DNA of 57,500 nt from Chrysomallon squamiferum (taxonomy: Eukaryota > Mollusca > Gastropoda > Neomphalida > Peltospiridae). Position numbers and translations under genes: made by a program. The notes under the pieces were generated by a model that saw only the letters and a program-made list of their open reading frames with translations, was not told where the DNA came from and did no database searches. Below, piece by piece: positions 1-57,466 of this stretch; within the stretch, counting starts at the first letter, position 1; each line of letters opens with the position of its first letter. Location of the stretch: contig CM022666.1 in NCBI GenBank assembly GCA_012295275.1, positions 1,227,501-1,285,000 of the forward strand. Direction: 5' to 3'.

Positions 1-591
1 TATGTTTTACAATGATCAGATGGTTAAAGATAAAAACTTACATTGTGGATGATATAATTAAATCATTAAAAACTTGCACTGTATATTACAATGATCAGAT
101 GGAAAAAAGATAATAACTTACATTACTCATGATGTAATGACATTATAAAAACATGTGCTGTATGTTACATCATTACTCATGATGTAATGACATTATAAAA
201 AACATGTGCTGTATGTTACATCATTACTGATGATGTAATGACATTATAAAAAACATGTGCTGTATGTTACATCATTACTGATGATATAATGACTTTATAA
301 AAAGTTTGTGCTGTATGTTATACGTGGTTTAAAATGATGACTTACATTGTGGATGATGTAATGACATTATAAAAAACATGTGCTGCATGTTACATCATTA
401 CTCATGATATAATGACTTTATAAAAAGTTTGTGCTGTATGTTACACGTGGTTTAAAATGATGACTTACATTGTGGATGATGTAATGACATTATAAAAAAC
501 ATGTGCTGTATGTTACATCATTACTGATGATGTAATGACATTATAAAAAGCTTGTGCTGTATGTTACACGTGGTTTAAGATGATGACTTAC

Positions 592-604
<13 letters not shown>
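1..604. repeat. Splice-donor minisatellite, 123-bp higher-order unit
   Basis: A tandem array of the motif TAATGACATTATAAAAA..TGTGCTGTATGTTA fills visible intron 10 and overlaps 13 bases of exon 10. The well-ordered part (about 331-604) repeats with an exact 123-base spacing: equivalent positions are 331, 454 and 577. Each 123-bp unit consists of a part of about 71 bp carrying a copy of the exon 10 splice donor and a part of about 52 bp without it. Left of 330 the units are more irregular. Minus-strand AATGTAAGT copies have their GT at 40-41, 120-121, 344-345 and 467-468, besides the true donor at 590-591. Confidence 0.93.
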
Positions 605-48182
<47,578 letters not shown>

Positions 48183-48790
48183 TTTGGGGGGTGGAACTGC
48201 TTTGTAAACAGTCAGTATCCCGTGCCGAGATTGGTAAACCCGTCTTTTAGCAAGAGTTTATTATAATGCTGGGGTAATGCTAAAGAATTAAATCGAGCTG
48301 TCAGATCAACAAATGCACGAGATATATATTACAAAACCTGGGAAACGTTTTTCACAATGATCAATGCAAACGATTCAATAGATCATTCCTTATTCTGAAA
48401 TGCTTCGCATAATCCGCCAAATCTTTAGACCGCTAAGCCTACGAGATAATTTACAGACTTGCAGTTTCGCCTTGTTGAAATCATGGCGGATCAGGCTGTG
48501 AACAACAGAGTAACGCAGAGTATTCTATGGTTCCACTGCAACAGGAAGAATTACCACAGCTTTGATTCGCAGAGCACACTCTGAAAGAATCGGCCGTGTT
48601 AACAACCTTTTAGCCGAATGCCAGTCGTGGGAGCTATTCGCGAATGAATTGTCTCCACTGACGTTTTTGACTAAATAACTGCATCAAACGGAAGCAAACG
48701 GAGCCGATGTTGTTAATGCGACAAATCACGTGACTGACCTACTTTACCTTTTCAGACGTCACACGGAATTTCCATGTTCGTCTGCTAGCT
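48183..48790 (-). promoter_or_regulatory. beta-arrestin 5' UTR and probable promoter
   Basis: This segment is clearly richer in G+C and CpG than its surroundings and lies directly upstream of the arrestin start codon. It contains a TCACGTGA E-box at 48726-48733 and a near-consensus CRE (AGACGTCA) at 48754-48761. No TATA box is obvious, as is common for housekeeping-type promoters. The transcription start cannot be placed from sequence alone; the in-frame stop at 48258-48260 lies in the presumed 5' UTR. Confidence 0.6.
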
Positions 48791-48993
48791 ATAGGGAATC
48801 CCTCTTTTATTTATTCGATTTTTAATATGATATCATTCTTATTTATATATCATTATTAAAATAAAACAAGCATATGCATATACGATAAATGAAAATAATA
48901 TTTACATCAAAATTTAAGATAATTAATTAACAGGAAGTCTAATGAAGGTAATTAGGAGGATTTTTTAGCTCACAATAAAATTCATTCTTTGTA

Positions 48994-48998
<5 letters not shown>

Positions 48999-49083
<85 letters not shown>
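48999..49083. repeat. (CT)n microsatellite
   Basis: About 42 uninterrupted CT units. The minus-strand open frame through it is an RERE repeat translation. Confidence 0.96.
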
Positions 49084-49086
<3 letters not shown>

Positions 49087-49751
49087 CTGTCTGTATATCT
49101 CCATCTGTGAAGATACCTCTTTCTTATAAACATATTATATATACGTATAATTAAACAAATAAGCACACATTATGCACACAGACAGACACACACATAAGAT
49201 GTACAAACAGAAATAAACTGTTAAATAAATAAATAAATAAGTAATGTTTGTATTGTAACTGCGCTTGTTCTTTGATGAATATGTACATTTAAATTTTTTA
49301 TTTTTTTATTTTTTGAAGTATAGTATTAAAACAATAATTAAAGAAGTAAGCATGGAAATAAATACATAAATAAATATATATATATAATACTTAAACAGAA
49401 GCACAAGTAAAGAGTATTACTATCTCAAACCTACAATAAATAATAATAATAACAACAATAATACTAATACTTACTGTATTTTTGATCTATGCTCCATATC
49501 CCTCACAAATAGCTTTTTCCCCCCACTTTTTAAATTTCAGTTTACTTTAACTTTTTTCTTTTCACTTTCATGTTGTGGACAAAATATTTATCATCATGGC
49601 GTAGCTTAAGTCCTTTTTAAAAAATAATTAATTATTTATAAATTAAATTTCTTTGTTGTTTGCTTTTTTAAAATATAAATGTAGAGGCAAGTCATTCAAG
49701 AACAAAAATTCAATATATTTTCAGTAGTTGTTGATATCAGTTCATGAAGTC

Positions 49752-49890
49752 CATGCCAAACAGAATAGCACCTAATATCGTTTGAGAGTTTTAAAGTAGA
49801 ACTGTTGTGTCGTTGTCGTAGCTGCCGTAACGAACCAAACAGAATACAGCATCTAAGATCTTTAGGGAATTTTAAAGCAGAAATTCCAAC
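49752..49890. repeat. Tandem duplication with 79-bp period
   Basis: CCAAACAGAATAGCACCTAA at 49756 recurs as CCAAACAGAATACAGCATCT at 49835, each followed by GA.TTTTAAAG.AGAA. The segment is less AT-rich than its flanks and has an 85-codon minus-strand open frame of unknown significance. Confidence 0.65.
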
Positions 49891-50904
49891 ATAACCAAAG
49901 CCTACGGTTTCACTGATAAATATATTTGGCCGGACGTTCACCGTAATGTACACACGTAAAGGAGGGCGTGAATGGTATGACTCACGTGTATGTACACAGA
50001 TACTAAATTAAACCTTTCTTATTTTAATTACAGGTGCACTTAACCTTTAACTCTCAAAATGAAATTTTATTTTAATTTTTTTTTTAATCCTAAAGTATTT
50101 TTTAATATCCCTACGTACATGTGATTTTAATGCGCTTGTTTTATATTTATTTTATTTAAATAATTATATCAAAATTTGTGTGTTTATTTTACTTGTTAAA
50201 TAACACAGTGGCATCCGTTTTTTGAGAAAGTGTTGAAAGGGATCAATTTTGATAATAAAGGGAAAACACCGAGTAATGGTTAGTTTGAGCGGAGTTTATC
50301 TTCCTCCATTCGATAAGTTTCTAGAAAATAAGATCTTACTGGATGGCGTCTGAATCTATTAAAAATAAATAAAAAAATAAAAAAAATAATATATTCGAAC
50401 ATTTTTAATTTGTTCTGTTGCATCTGGACGTTTAGATATTATCACAGATTATTTCTGATCAAAGCATGAGGAACAATAATTTTATTTGTTTGTTTATTTC
50501 AAATGTGGAATAAGAACGGAATTAAACTTACTATACGAATTATGTAATGACTTACTGAATTTGTAATTTTATATTATTTATTTATTTATTTGTTGTTATT
50601 GTTCTATTATTGTTCTTTTCTTCTTTTCTTTTTTATTATTTCTGTAAACAAAACTGTCTATTTCTTTGATTTCTGGTTTATCATTTATTTATTTATTAGC
50701 TAGTTTGTTTGCTAATTAATTAATTAAAATTAATATTTTATTTTATTTATTTTGTTAAATTTTTTGGAGGGTAGTGGGAAGTATTCATTTTGGATCTTCC
50801 ATAATCCTTTATTTTAAAAAAGGGAGGTTCGGTGTCCTCAAATAAATTGTTAAAACAAAAAGAAAATAAGATTTAATCTTATACTGTTAGCGCGTTAAAC
50901 AGAA

Positions 50905-51020
50905 GGAGAGGTGGGAAAGACTGCTCAGTAGTTAAACTGCTTGACTGAAATATAAGTTTCAGGATCAGTTCTTGCCATAAGGTCAGTCTGAGGCAGCGCC
51001 CTGAAATGTCATAAAACTAT
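50905..51020 (+). mobile_element. Degenerate tRNA-derived SINE head
   Basis: CTGCTCAGTAGTTAAACTGC (50921-50940) resembles a tRNA A box, and AGGATCAGTTCTTG (50961-50974) a B box, at the usual spacing. AGTCTGAGGCAGCGCCCTGA and a T-rich end follow. It looks like a decayed tRNA-type SINE; the family is unknown. Confidence 0.55.
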
Positions 51021-51704
51021 GTTGTTTTTTTTTGTTTTTTTTTCTGTTTTGGGGTAGGTAAAAATAGAAGAATATAATCGAAAAAAAAGAAAAAAAAAAA
51101 AAAAAAGGGATTTCCTGGAAGAAAAAAAAAAAAAATTAAAAGTGATTTCAGGTGTCGTTAATTAGTGCATAATTACAGAAACTTATTCGATTTGGAATTA
51201 CTATAATTTAACTTAAAGTTGGTATAAAACAAGATTAAAAACATTTTGATCTGTAACTGTTAAAGTTCAGATTCTTTAAAGTATATTAGATTAAAATCCA
51301 ACTGTCGTTCACTGATAACTGGCTCTCGTCTATTCATTTTTCGCATGAAGAAAATATCTTAACAGATTATTGAATTTTGGGGCCTACATCGGATATCACG
51401 CTATTAGAAACCTGTTTAATTTCATTACATTCTACACGTCTGCGAATATAATCATATATATTTACTAAGTCCTTTGGCCTTGAATGAGTAAACTATCATT
51501 TAATCATTGACTTTGATATACTGCAGAGAATGTTTGAATAATATGCTGTGCTAAATTGACAAGATAAACAAAATACCAGATTGCTTTAGTATACACAAAA
51601 GAATTTATCTCAAGCAGCTAATATCCTATAACGAGTTAAACACACACATATTGTTCAGCAGATCTCCCCCATATCATTTCTTCATCTGACGTCTGTTGAA
51701 AATC

Positions 51705-51849
51705 ATGGCATCAAGAAAGCGACTTGTCTATGGATTTTTCTTAGTGTTGTTAATTATTCTAGTAATTTTGGTTAGTCTTCTTATATATGCATTTACTAGA
51801 TATGGTAACTGCAATGCATCTTCTAATTTGTCTTCTGAAATTAACGATG
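51705..51849 (+). CDS. FAM151A: FAM151 exon 1 (signal anchor)
   Basis: The exon encodes the basic N-terminus MASRKR, an unbroken hydrophobic stretch at residues 7-30 and a short stalk with N-glycosylation sequons NAS and NLS. The donor is GATG/GTAAGT at 51850. In-frame TGA lies 18 bases before the ATG. It leaves in phase 1. Confidence 0.9.
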
Positions 51850-54800
51850 GTAAGTAATTTCTTAATACCCATTATTATGTCGCAAACATATTTCATGTAA
51901 AATAATGGACACACACACACACACACACACATGAGAAATAAATGTAGCAATATTTTTTTGTCGTTAACTAATAGGTAAAATACCAAAAGAAAAACTATGA
52001 TAAAAGGATAGCACCATTAAATTTAAATTAATATTATTTTGAAACTGGATTATGACATGGATTGTATATATTTCCTAAAAACGTCCTAATTATACTGTTG
52101 AATTCAGATTCTTTTTCCACGTAATGTTTAGGTTGGATGAAACAAATACTTTAAGAGAAAACCGATATATTTTATCACTGAAAAGAAACCACAGCCTCAA
52201 TTTGCAAATGAAATTCGTCAGCACAATACAGATAAGCGAGTGAAGGAAATATTATTGTTACGAGTTATTTCCCTTGAATTAGTAGTTTGCTTTTAGCAAA
52301 CCAAAACATCCGGTTTACTCCAGGTGATTGTAAGCGGAGAAAGGGTTTGGGCATAATACAGTTTAAAATGCAACGTTGTGAGAAAAAGGACAAAGATGAG
52401 TACGGAACTGAACCGAAACGCATCTGTTTATCAAAAGAAGGTAAACTTATGAAAAAAAAAGAAGTCTGACAACACACATCTTTTTGAAATCAGACAGATA
52501 ATATTCCAATTTCTATCATCTATCAAAAGTATCATTCTATGCATCCGGAAATTAGACTTTTCGTTCGAGTCGAAGACAAGAACGACTTTATGACAAGCAA
52601 CTAGACTGTTTGCTCTTCACAATAAATCTTTGTCTTGTTTACTAACATTTTAAAGAAAAGTCGGTCTGTTGTTGCTAAGACACAATATAGAAAGTTTTCA
52701 CTAGCTGTATAATGTATTGCAGTTTGTTGTTTTTATTTGCCAGAGAACAACATCTAGATGTTTGTTGCAGGTGGCAGCTCATGATGTAATATAATTAAAC
52801 ATGGTAATACAAGTCTCAGATCTTAAGTTCAGTACGTTTAGGGATAACATGCTGGCAGTGTGTGTCAATATAAGGTTTCATTTACTAAGAAATATCTGAT
52901 GCTAATGATCTTATTTCACTAAACCTTGGATGTTATTAGTAATACTGTGCAAACACCCCAAACTTGTTAATCTTTTCCTAAAAAACAACAACAAAAAAAC
53001 CCACATATTTATATGTGTGTGTGTGTGCATATAAGTGAATATTATAATTGGTGTGAAACCAGTTATAAATCAATTTGATTGAAATTTGAATTTAAATAGA
53101 ATCTTATATATATATAATCATCTTTGGAAATTAGTTTTAGAAATGAATTTATGATTATGCACACTTTGATGCTAAATCAGCCAAGGTAATTTTATACTTC
53201 ATGATTGTATATTACAGGAGATATAATTTCCCCACTGGATTTCTTTGAAGTAGCTGATGCCTTGGATATTAAATGGTATCATGGCACAAACACGAAGTCA
53301 CAACTAAATGAAGCACTGGATCCAAAAAGTAAATATATAAAAAAAAATATTTATAATTTTATTCATAATAGCATACAGAACTCTGTTATAACTAAAATGA
53401 GAAGAAATAACTTATTATATTCATATATGCTCATATTTGTAATACAAAATTTATTCTATATAAATATATACAAATATACTACTACTACTACTACTACTAA
53501 GAATAACAATGTAACTAATCTTAGTAACTTTCGGTGAGTTCCAATTCCATTTACATTACTAACAGGCTTATTCAACCATATTTGAGATTTGTATTGTGAG
53601 GTTGAAAACAATGTTTTTAAATTACAATTATGTGATGCTGTTGGTTTTTTTAATTATTTTTTTAAATTTATTTCATTGATGATTATTATTAAAATTTCCT
53701 TAATGGTTACATGACGTTGATTATATACTTTTTAATTTCTATAAGTTATGTGATGTTGGTTATATATTTTTTGATTTCTAGATCGTTACATAACATTGGT
53801 TATGTATTTTTAATTTCTAAAAATTATGTGATATTGGTTATATATACTTTAAATTTCAAAATGGTTACATAATGTTGGTTACATATTATTTGAATTTCTA
53901 AATGGTTACATAATGTTGATTATATATATTTTAAATTTCTAAATGGTTACATAATGTTGGTTATATATATTTTATAACTTCTAAATGGTTATATGATGTT
54001 GGTTATATATTTTTTAATTTCTAAATGGTTACATAATGTTGATTATATATATTTTTAATTTCTAGATGGTTACATATATTTTATAACTTCTAAATGATTA
54101 CATAATGTTGATTATATATATTTTAAAGTTCTAAATGGTTACATAATGTTGGTTATATGTATTTTATAACTTCTAAATGGTTACATGTTGGTTATATATA
54201 TTTTATAACTTCTAGATGGTTACATGTTGGTTATATGTATTTTAAATTTCTAAATGTTTACATGATGTTGGTTATATATATTTTATAACTTCTAGATGGT
54301 TACATGATGCTGGAGGCTGATGTAATTCTTCGTTTTCAAGGACTTCCAAATCAGACTGACCTCCCTGTGATGGCTCACCCCCCAGCCACTGACAGTGACC
54401 TCACGCTTGACACCTGGTTAGACAGAGTAATTGCAGATGGTTGTCATGGAATCAAACTCGATTTTAAGGTGTTTTGAAATCTTCTGATCTTGCATTAGAA
54501 AGCTCTGTTTCATTCAGGTTTTATGAGTGATCTTGTTAGGCTGACGATTATGATAATGAGTATATACTGGTTTTAAATACAGTAGAGACAGGTTGCAATT
54601 CTTTTCACATGCTCAGTTTTCCCCATTTCATTCTCTGTCCTGTGACTGACTGTATCAAAATATACACTGCATGTTTTCCTGGCTGTAATAAACATCTAAT
54701 ATCCCTTACTCAAGTTACCGTTTTTCAGTAAGAGTAATAATGACTTGCTAAATCACACACACACACACACTATCACAAAAAACTCCACTAACAAAATACT

Positions 54801-57466
54801 ATTGTCTGCTATTACTGAGGAGTTGCCTATGAAGTTTAGAAATTATTTAGGTGTATTATTTTTATTATCATTAAAACAGAATTGTTATTTTTATATATCA
54901 CAACACCAGTTGTTCAAACATATTATGAATGTCATGATTAGGTATCAGTAGTGTTATTATTGACATCATCATCATTATTACTGTTTTTATAATGTTGTTA
55001 TTATTTTTATTTTTATGTTAACTAGAGTGTAGATGCTGTAGCTCCAGCTCTAACTCGTGTTGCAGAACGAAGTAGAAAACTGCGATGTCCAGTTTGGGTG
55101 AATGCAGACACAGTCACAGGACCTGGGGGTGGAGCCCCTATCAACCACAATAAGTAAAAATACACTTAAATGTCCATACGGTGGTATTTTGGGCGATATT
55201 GATTTTCTAAATTACTAGAATGTTCTAAAAGGTAAAATTTAGCAGTATAGAAAATTACAAACCATTATAGCCTTCTACTTTTTAGCACTATTAAATAATG
55301 TGTTACTCAGTACTGTAACTGTCTAATACGCAATTTATTTATATTATTTTTACTTTTGTTTGTTGTAACATATAACATTCTAATACAAAATGTAACTTGC
55401 AAATAAAATAATTTAAAATTATAGTATAGATAACAGAGTAAATATCTATTCATTATATTTTAAACGAAAAAAAGAAAAAGAAGAAAAGATTTATACCTGA
55501 TAGGAAATGAAATGCATAGATGCTGATTTAACAAGAACAAAATTAAATATGAAGATGATTATGTGAAAGAGGAAGTGCTAATGATAACAACAACAATAAA
55601 AATCAAATGTAATGATGATAATGATGACAATGACATTAATAGTAATAATAATAATAATATCATTAACAATAATAACAATATTATTACAAATATAATAATA
55701 TTAAAAAAATAATCATCATAATAATAACGTAAGAATATTCAAAATAACTTAGTAAACAGTCATTAAAAGTAAATTAGTAAATAATAAAAATGTATAATTC
55801 TCAACATAACTCGTCATTTAAGGTTCGTACAGACGATAAATAAAACGTATCCCACGGTAACGGTAAGCATTGGGTGGACTACCGACTGCTGCAAAGAGAG
55901 TTTTGGAATGGGCGTCATGGAAACGATGTGGAACCAGATCAAAACTCTTGAACAGCCCGTGTCTGTGTCTGCTCGTGCTGCACTTCTTAGAAACTCGTGG
56001 CCAGAATTCCGATGGATTTTAGAAAAATCGGCAAAGAACTCGTTGACTGTGTGGACTCCAGCAGGCTCCTTAGACTGGGAAGGGGCAGACATTTACGATC
56101 TTCTCTACGTGAGAAACGATTGGTTCAAAGAACGAATTTATTACGATCTGCCCGGAAAGAGATTCGAAGAGTTCAAAACTTTGGTTAAAACAGCTGGAAG
56201 TGCTCTTCATCATTTTGACATCAAAGACAGAGATGCTGCGAAGGTCACTTGGGGTCATGCTATTAATAGTAAATCTGATTTGGAGAAAAATATAAAAGGT
56301 TTGGTACTTAGATTGTTTTGTTTTTTGGCCTATATTTTTATTTATTTTTGTCATTTATTTTTTTGTCCCATGGGCCAATGTTATTCATCCTTGTTAAAAT
56401 TTTAAAGGATTTCTAGTAAGGGTTGGGTTTTATATAGGGATTTAAGATTTAAAGAATAATTTTTTTTATTTTTATTGTTGATACACCTCTTTTTATTGGT
56501 ATTTAATTTGTGTGTTAGAGTTTACTTTTTTGTTTTATAATAATAATAATAATAATAGTAATAAAATATACCAAAAATTATTATTTTCAAAGGGAGTTTT
56601 AAACTCAAATAAAATAAAATTAGTTTTCCATCTAACAAATTGAATTCTAATAGCCTGAAATAACATTTTGTAATTTCAATGAATACAAAAAAAGAAAAGA
56701 CCAATCGATGATTATGATAATAGTAATACTAATGATGATGATGATAAAAGCAATAATAATATTTATAAACAATTACAGTAACAATTTATACCACTTCTTC
56801 ATTTCAGACGATGTCATGTTTTTGGAAGCCGACATTCTTTTGGAAGGTCAGGATACAGACAGACAGACAAACGTACCCATCATGGCCCACCCTCCAGCCA
56901 TCTCTAGCGACATAACCTTTGCTGAATGGGTGGACAGAGTGGCAGAGACTCGGAAAGGAATGAAACTGGACTTTAAAAGCATTCAGGCAGTTGCTCCTGC
57001 ACTGACGATTCTTAAGGAGAAGTATCGACAAGGGAAACTGACTCAGCCAATCTGGCTGAACGCTGACATTTTGACCGGACCAAACACCAAAGCCCCCGGC
57101 CGCAACGCTTCCGAATTTCTCAAGGTCATTGACGAAACATTTCCTCAGTGCACCCTGTCCATTGGCTGGACAACCGGATGGTCGAACACGGACTCAGACA
57201 CTGGATATTCTATGGAGATGGTTCGGGAGATGCACGAGCTCGCCAGAAATGTCCGCCAGCCGGTAAACTTTCCAATTCGAGCAGCCGCAGCGAAGCGGTC
57301 GTGGGAGGCGCTGGACTGGCTGCTGAAGCAGTTGCGAGGTTACACGCTGACCGTGTGGCATGCCGCAGCTGACGTTGTTTCTTCAGAGGACATGAAGTTT
57401 GTGAGAGGTCATTCAGAACACTCCAGGGTTTACTTCGATCTGCCACAGAACTTGATGCCAGTCTAA
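51705..57466 (+). CDS. FAM151A: FAM151/menorin-family type II membrane protein, two DUF2181 domains
   Basis: The six core exons join in phase (145+111+173+128+476+659 bases) to 563 residues plus stop; a probable cassette exon would make 611. Residues 1-6 (MASRKR) are basic and 7-30 form a hydrophobic helix, predicting a type II anchor with the rest outside the cytosol. NAS and NLS sequons follow at 37 and 41. Domain 1 (about 60-310) has WYHGTN (His70), LEAD (92-94), MAHPP (His113), KLDFK and VWVNAD. Domain 2 (about 327-563) has WGHA (His331), LEAD (351-353), MAHPP (His372), KLDFK and IWLNAD. The family is assigned to the PLC-like phosphodiesterase superfamily; its substrate is unknown. C. elegans menorin is known to act in dendrite patterning. 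The two-domain plan matches FAM151A rather than single-domain FAM151B. An in-frame TGA at 51687-51689 fixes the start. Confidence 0.93.
51850..53217. other. FAM151 intron 1 (contains the probable cassette exon)
   Basis: This 1.4-kb AT-rich intron has (CA)n at 51911-51931. Apart from the probable exon at 52297-52440, nothing is recognisable. Confidence 0.75.
52297..52440 (+). CDS. FAM151A: Probable FAM151 cassette exon (basic, cysteine-containing stalk)
   Basis: The segment is flanked by acceptor TTTGCTTTTAG and donor GAAG/GTAAAC. It is exactly 144 bases, enters and leaves in phase 1 like the exons on either side, and stays open in that frame. It would insert 48 residues (starting ANQNIRFTPGDCKRRKG, ending KRICLSKE) between membrane anchor and domain 1, giving a lysine/arginine-rich stalk with three cysteines. 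It is less AT-rich than the surrounding intron. I recognise no homologue, and inclusion may be constitutive or alternative. Confidence 0.62.
53218..53328 (+). CDS. FAM151A: FAM151 exon 2 (start of domain 1)
   Basis: The acceptor is ATTACAG and the donor CCAAAAA/GTAAAT. The exon encodes GDIISPLDFFEVADALDIKW then YHGTNTKSQLNEALDPK, containing the family-typical WYH motif with the first presumed catalytic histidine. Phase 1 in and phase 1 out. Confidence 0.93.
53329..54295. other. FAM151 intron 2
   Basis: About 970 bases; (ACT)n at 53478-53499 and then the minisatellite that runs up to and through the exon 3 acceptor. Confidence 0.85.
53693..54313. repeat. Splice-acceptor minisatellite, about 40-bp unit
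   Basis: About fifteen tandem units of TTTCTAAATGGTTACATAAT followed by GTTGGTTATATATATTTTA. The last unit is the real exon 3 acceptor and the first bases of that exon (ATAACTTCTAG/ATGGTTACATGATG). Most copies read TAA where the functional site reads TAG. Only three upstream copies keep the AG, at 53780-53781, 54064-54065 and 54214-54215. Confidence 0.93.
54296..54468 (+). CDS. FAM151A: FAM151 exon 3 (domain 1 core)
   Basis: The exon encodes NGYMMLEADVILRF through LPVMAHPPATDSDLT to GIKLDFK. It carries the conserved LEAD and MAHPP motifs with the presumed active-site acidic residues and second histidine. The first 14 bases also belong to the adjacent minisatellite. The donor is AAG/GTGTTT. 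It ends in phase 0. Confidence 0.94.
54469..55025. other. FAM151 intron 3
   Basis: 557 AT-rich bases with a short (CA)n at 54757-54770. Nothing else is recognisable. Confidence 0.85.
55026..55153 (+). CDS. FAM151A: FAM151 exon 4
   Basis: The acceptor is GTTAACTAG and the donor AATAA/GTAAAA. The exon encodes SVDAVAPALTRVAERSRKLR then CPVWVNADTVTGPGGGAP, with the VWVNAD strand motif of the domain. Phase 0 in and phase 2 out. Confidence 0.94.
55154..55822. other. FAM151 intron 4
   Basis: 669 AT-rich bases with many AAT/AAC/ATG triplets at about 55575-55735. No gene is seen. Confidence 0.85.
55823..56298 (+). CDS. FAM151A: FAM151 exon 5 (end of domain 1, start of domain 2)
   Basis: The acceptor is CATTTAAG and the donor AAAG/GTTTGG. 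The exon encodes KFVQTINKTYPTVTVSIGWTT through VSARAALLRNSWPEF, LTVWTP and YYDLPG, the C-terminal half of domain 1. It continues into KVTWGHAINSKSDLEKNIK, the start of domain 2, with His331 equivalent to His70. The domain boundary is therefore inside this exon. Confidence 0.95.
56299..56807. other. FAM151 intron 5
   Basis: 509 AT-rich bases with (AAT)n at 56538-56561 and scattered ATG/ATA triplets just before the acceptor. Nothing else is recognisable. Confidence 0.85.
56808..57466 (+). CDS. FAM151A: FAM151 exon 6 (domain 2, stop codon)
   Basis: The acceptor is TTCATTTCAG. The exon encodes residues 345-563 and ends at TAA 57464-57466. Motifs are FLEADILLEGQ, VPIMAHPPAISSD, GMKLDFKSIQAVAPAL, IWLNADILTGPN, LSIGWTTGWS, LTVWHAAADV and VYFDLPQ. 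It is clearly GC-richer than the rest of the locus and has no intron where domain 1 has two. Confidence 0.96.

Larger units (their letters stand above)
48791..51704. other. Intergenic region between arrestin and FAM151
   Basis: This is 2.9 kb of AT-rich DNA between the two head-to-head genes. It holds (CT)n at 48999-49083, a 79-bp-period duplication near 49750-49890, a SINE remnant near 50905-51020 and A/T runs. The FAM151 promoter is presumably within the last few hundred bases, but I see no firm core-promoter motif. Confidence 0.75.

Noticed and set aside
49241-50900. Possible additional upstream FAM151 coding exon
   Set aside because: The in-frame TGA 18 bases before the exon 1 ATG and the signal-anchor N-terminus argue for a complete 5' coding end at 51705.
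54745-54951. 68-codon frame in FAM151 intron 3
   Set aside because: Begins in a CA repeat and lies between two well-supported exons whose direct junction keeps frame.
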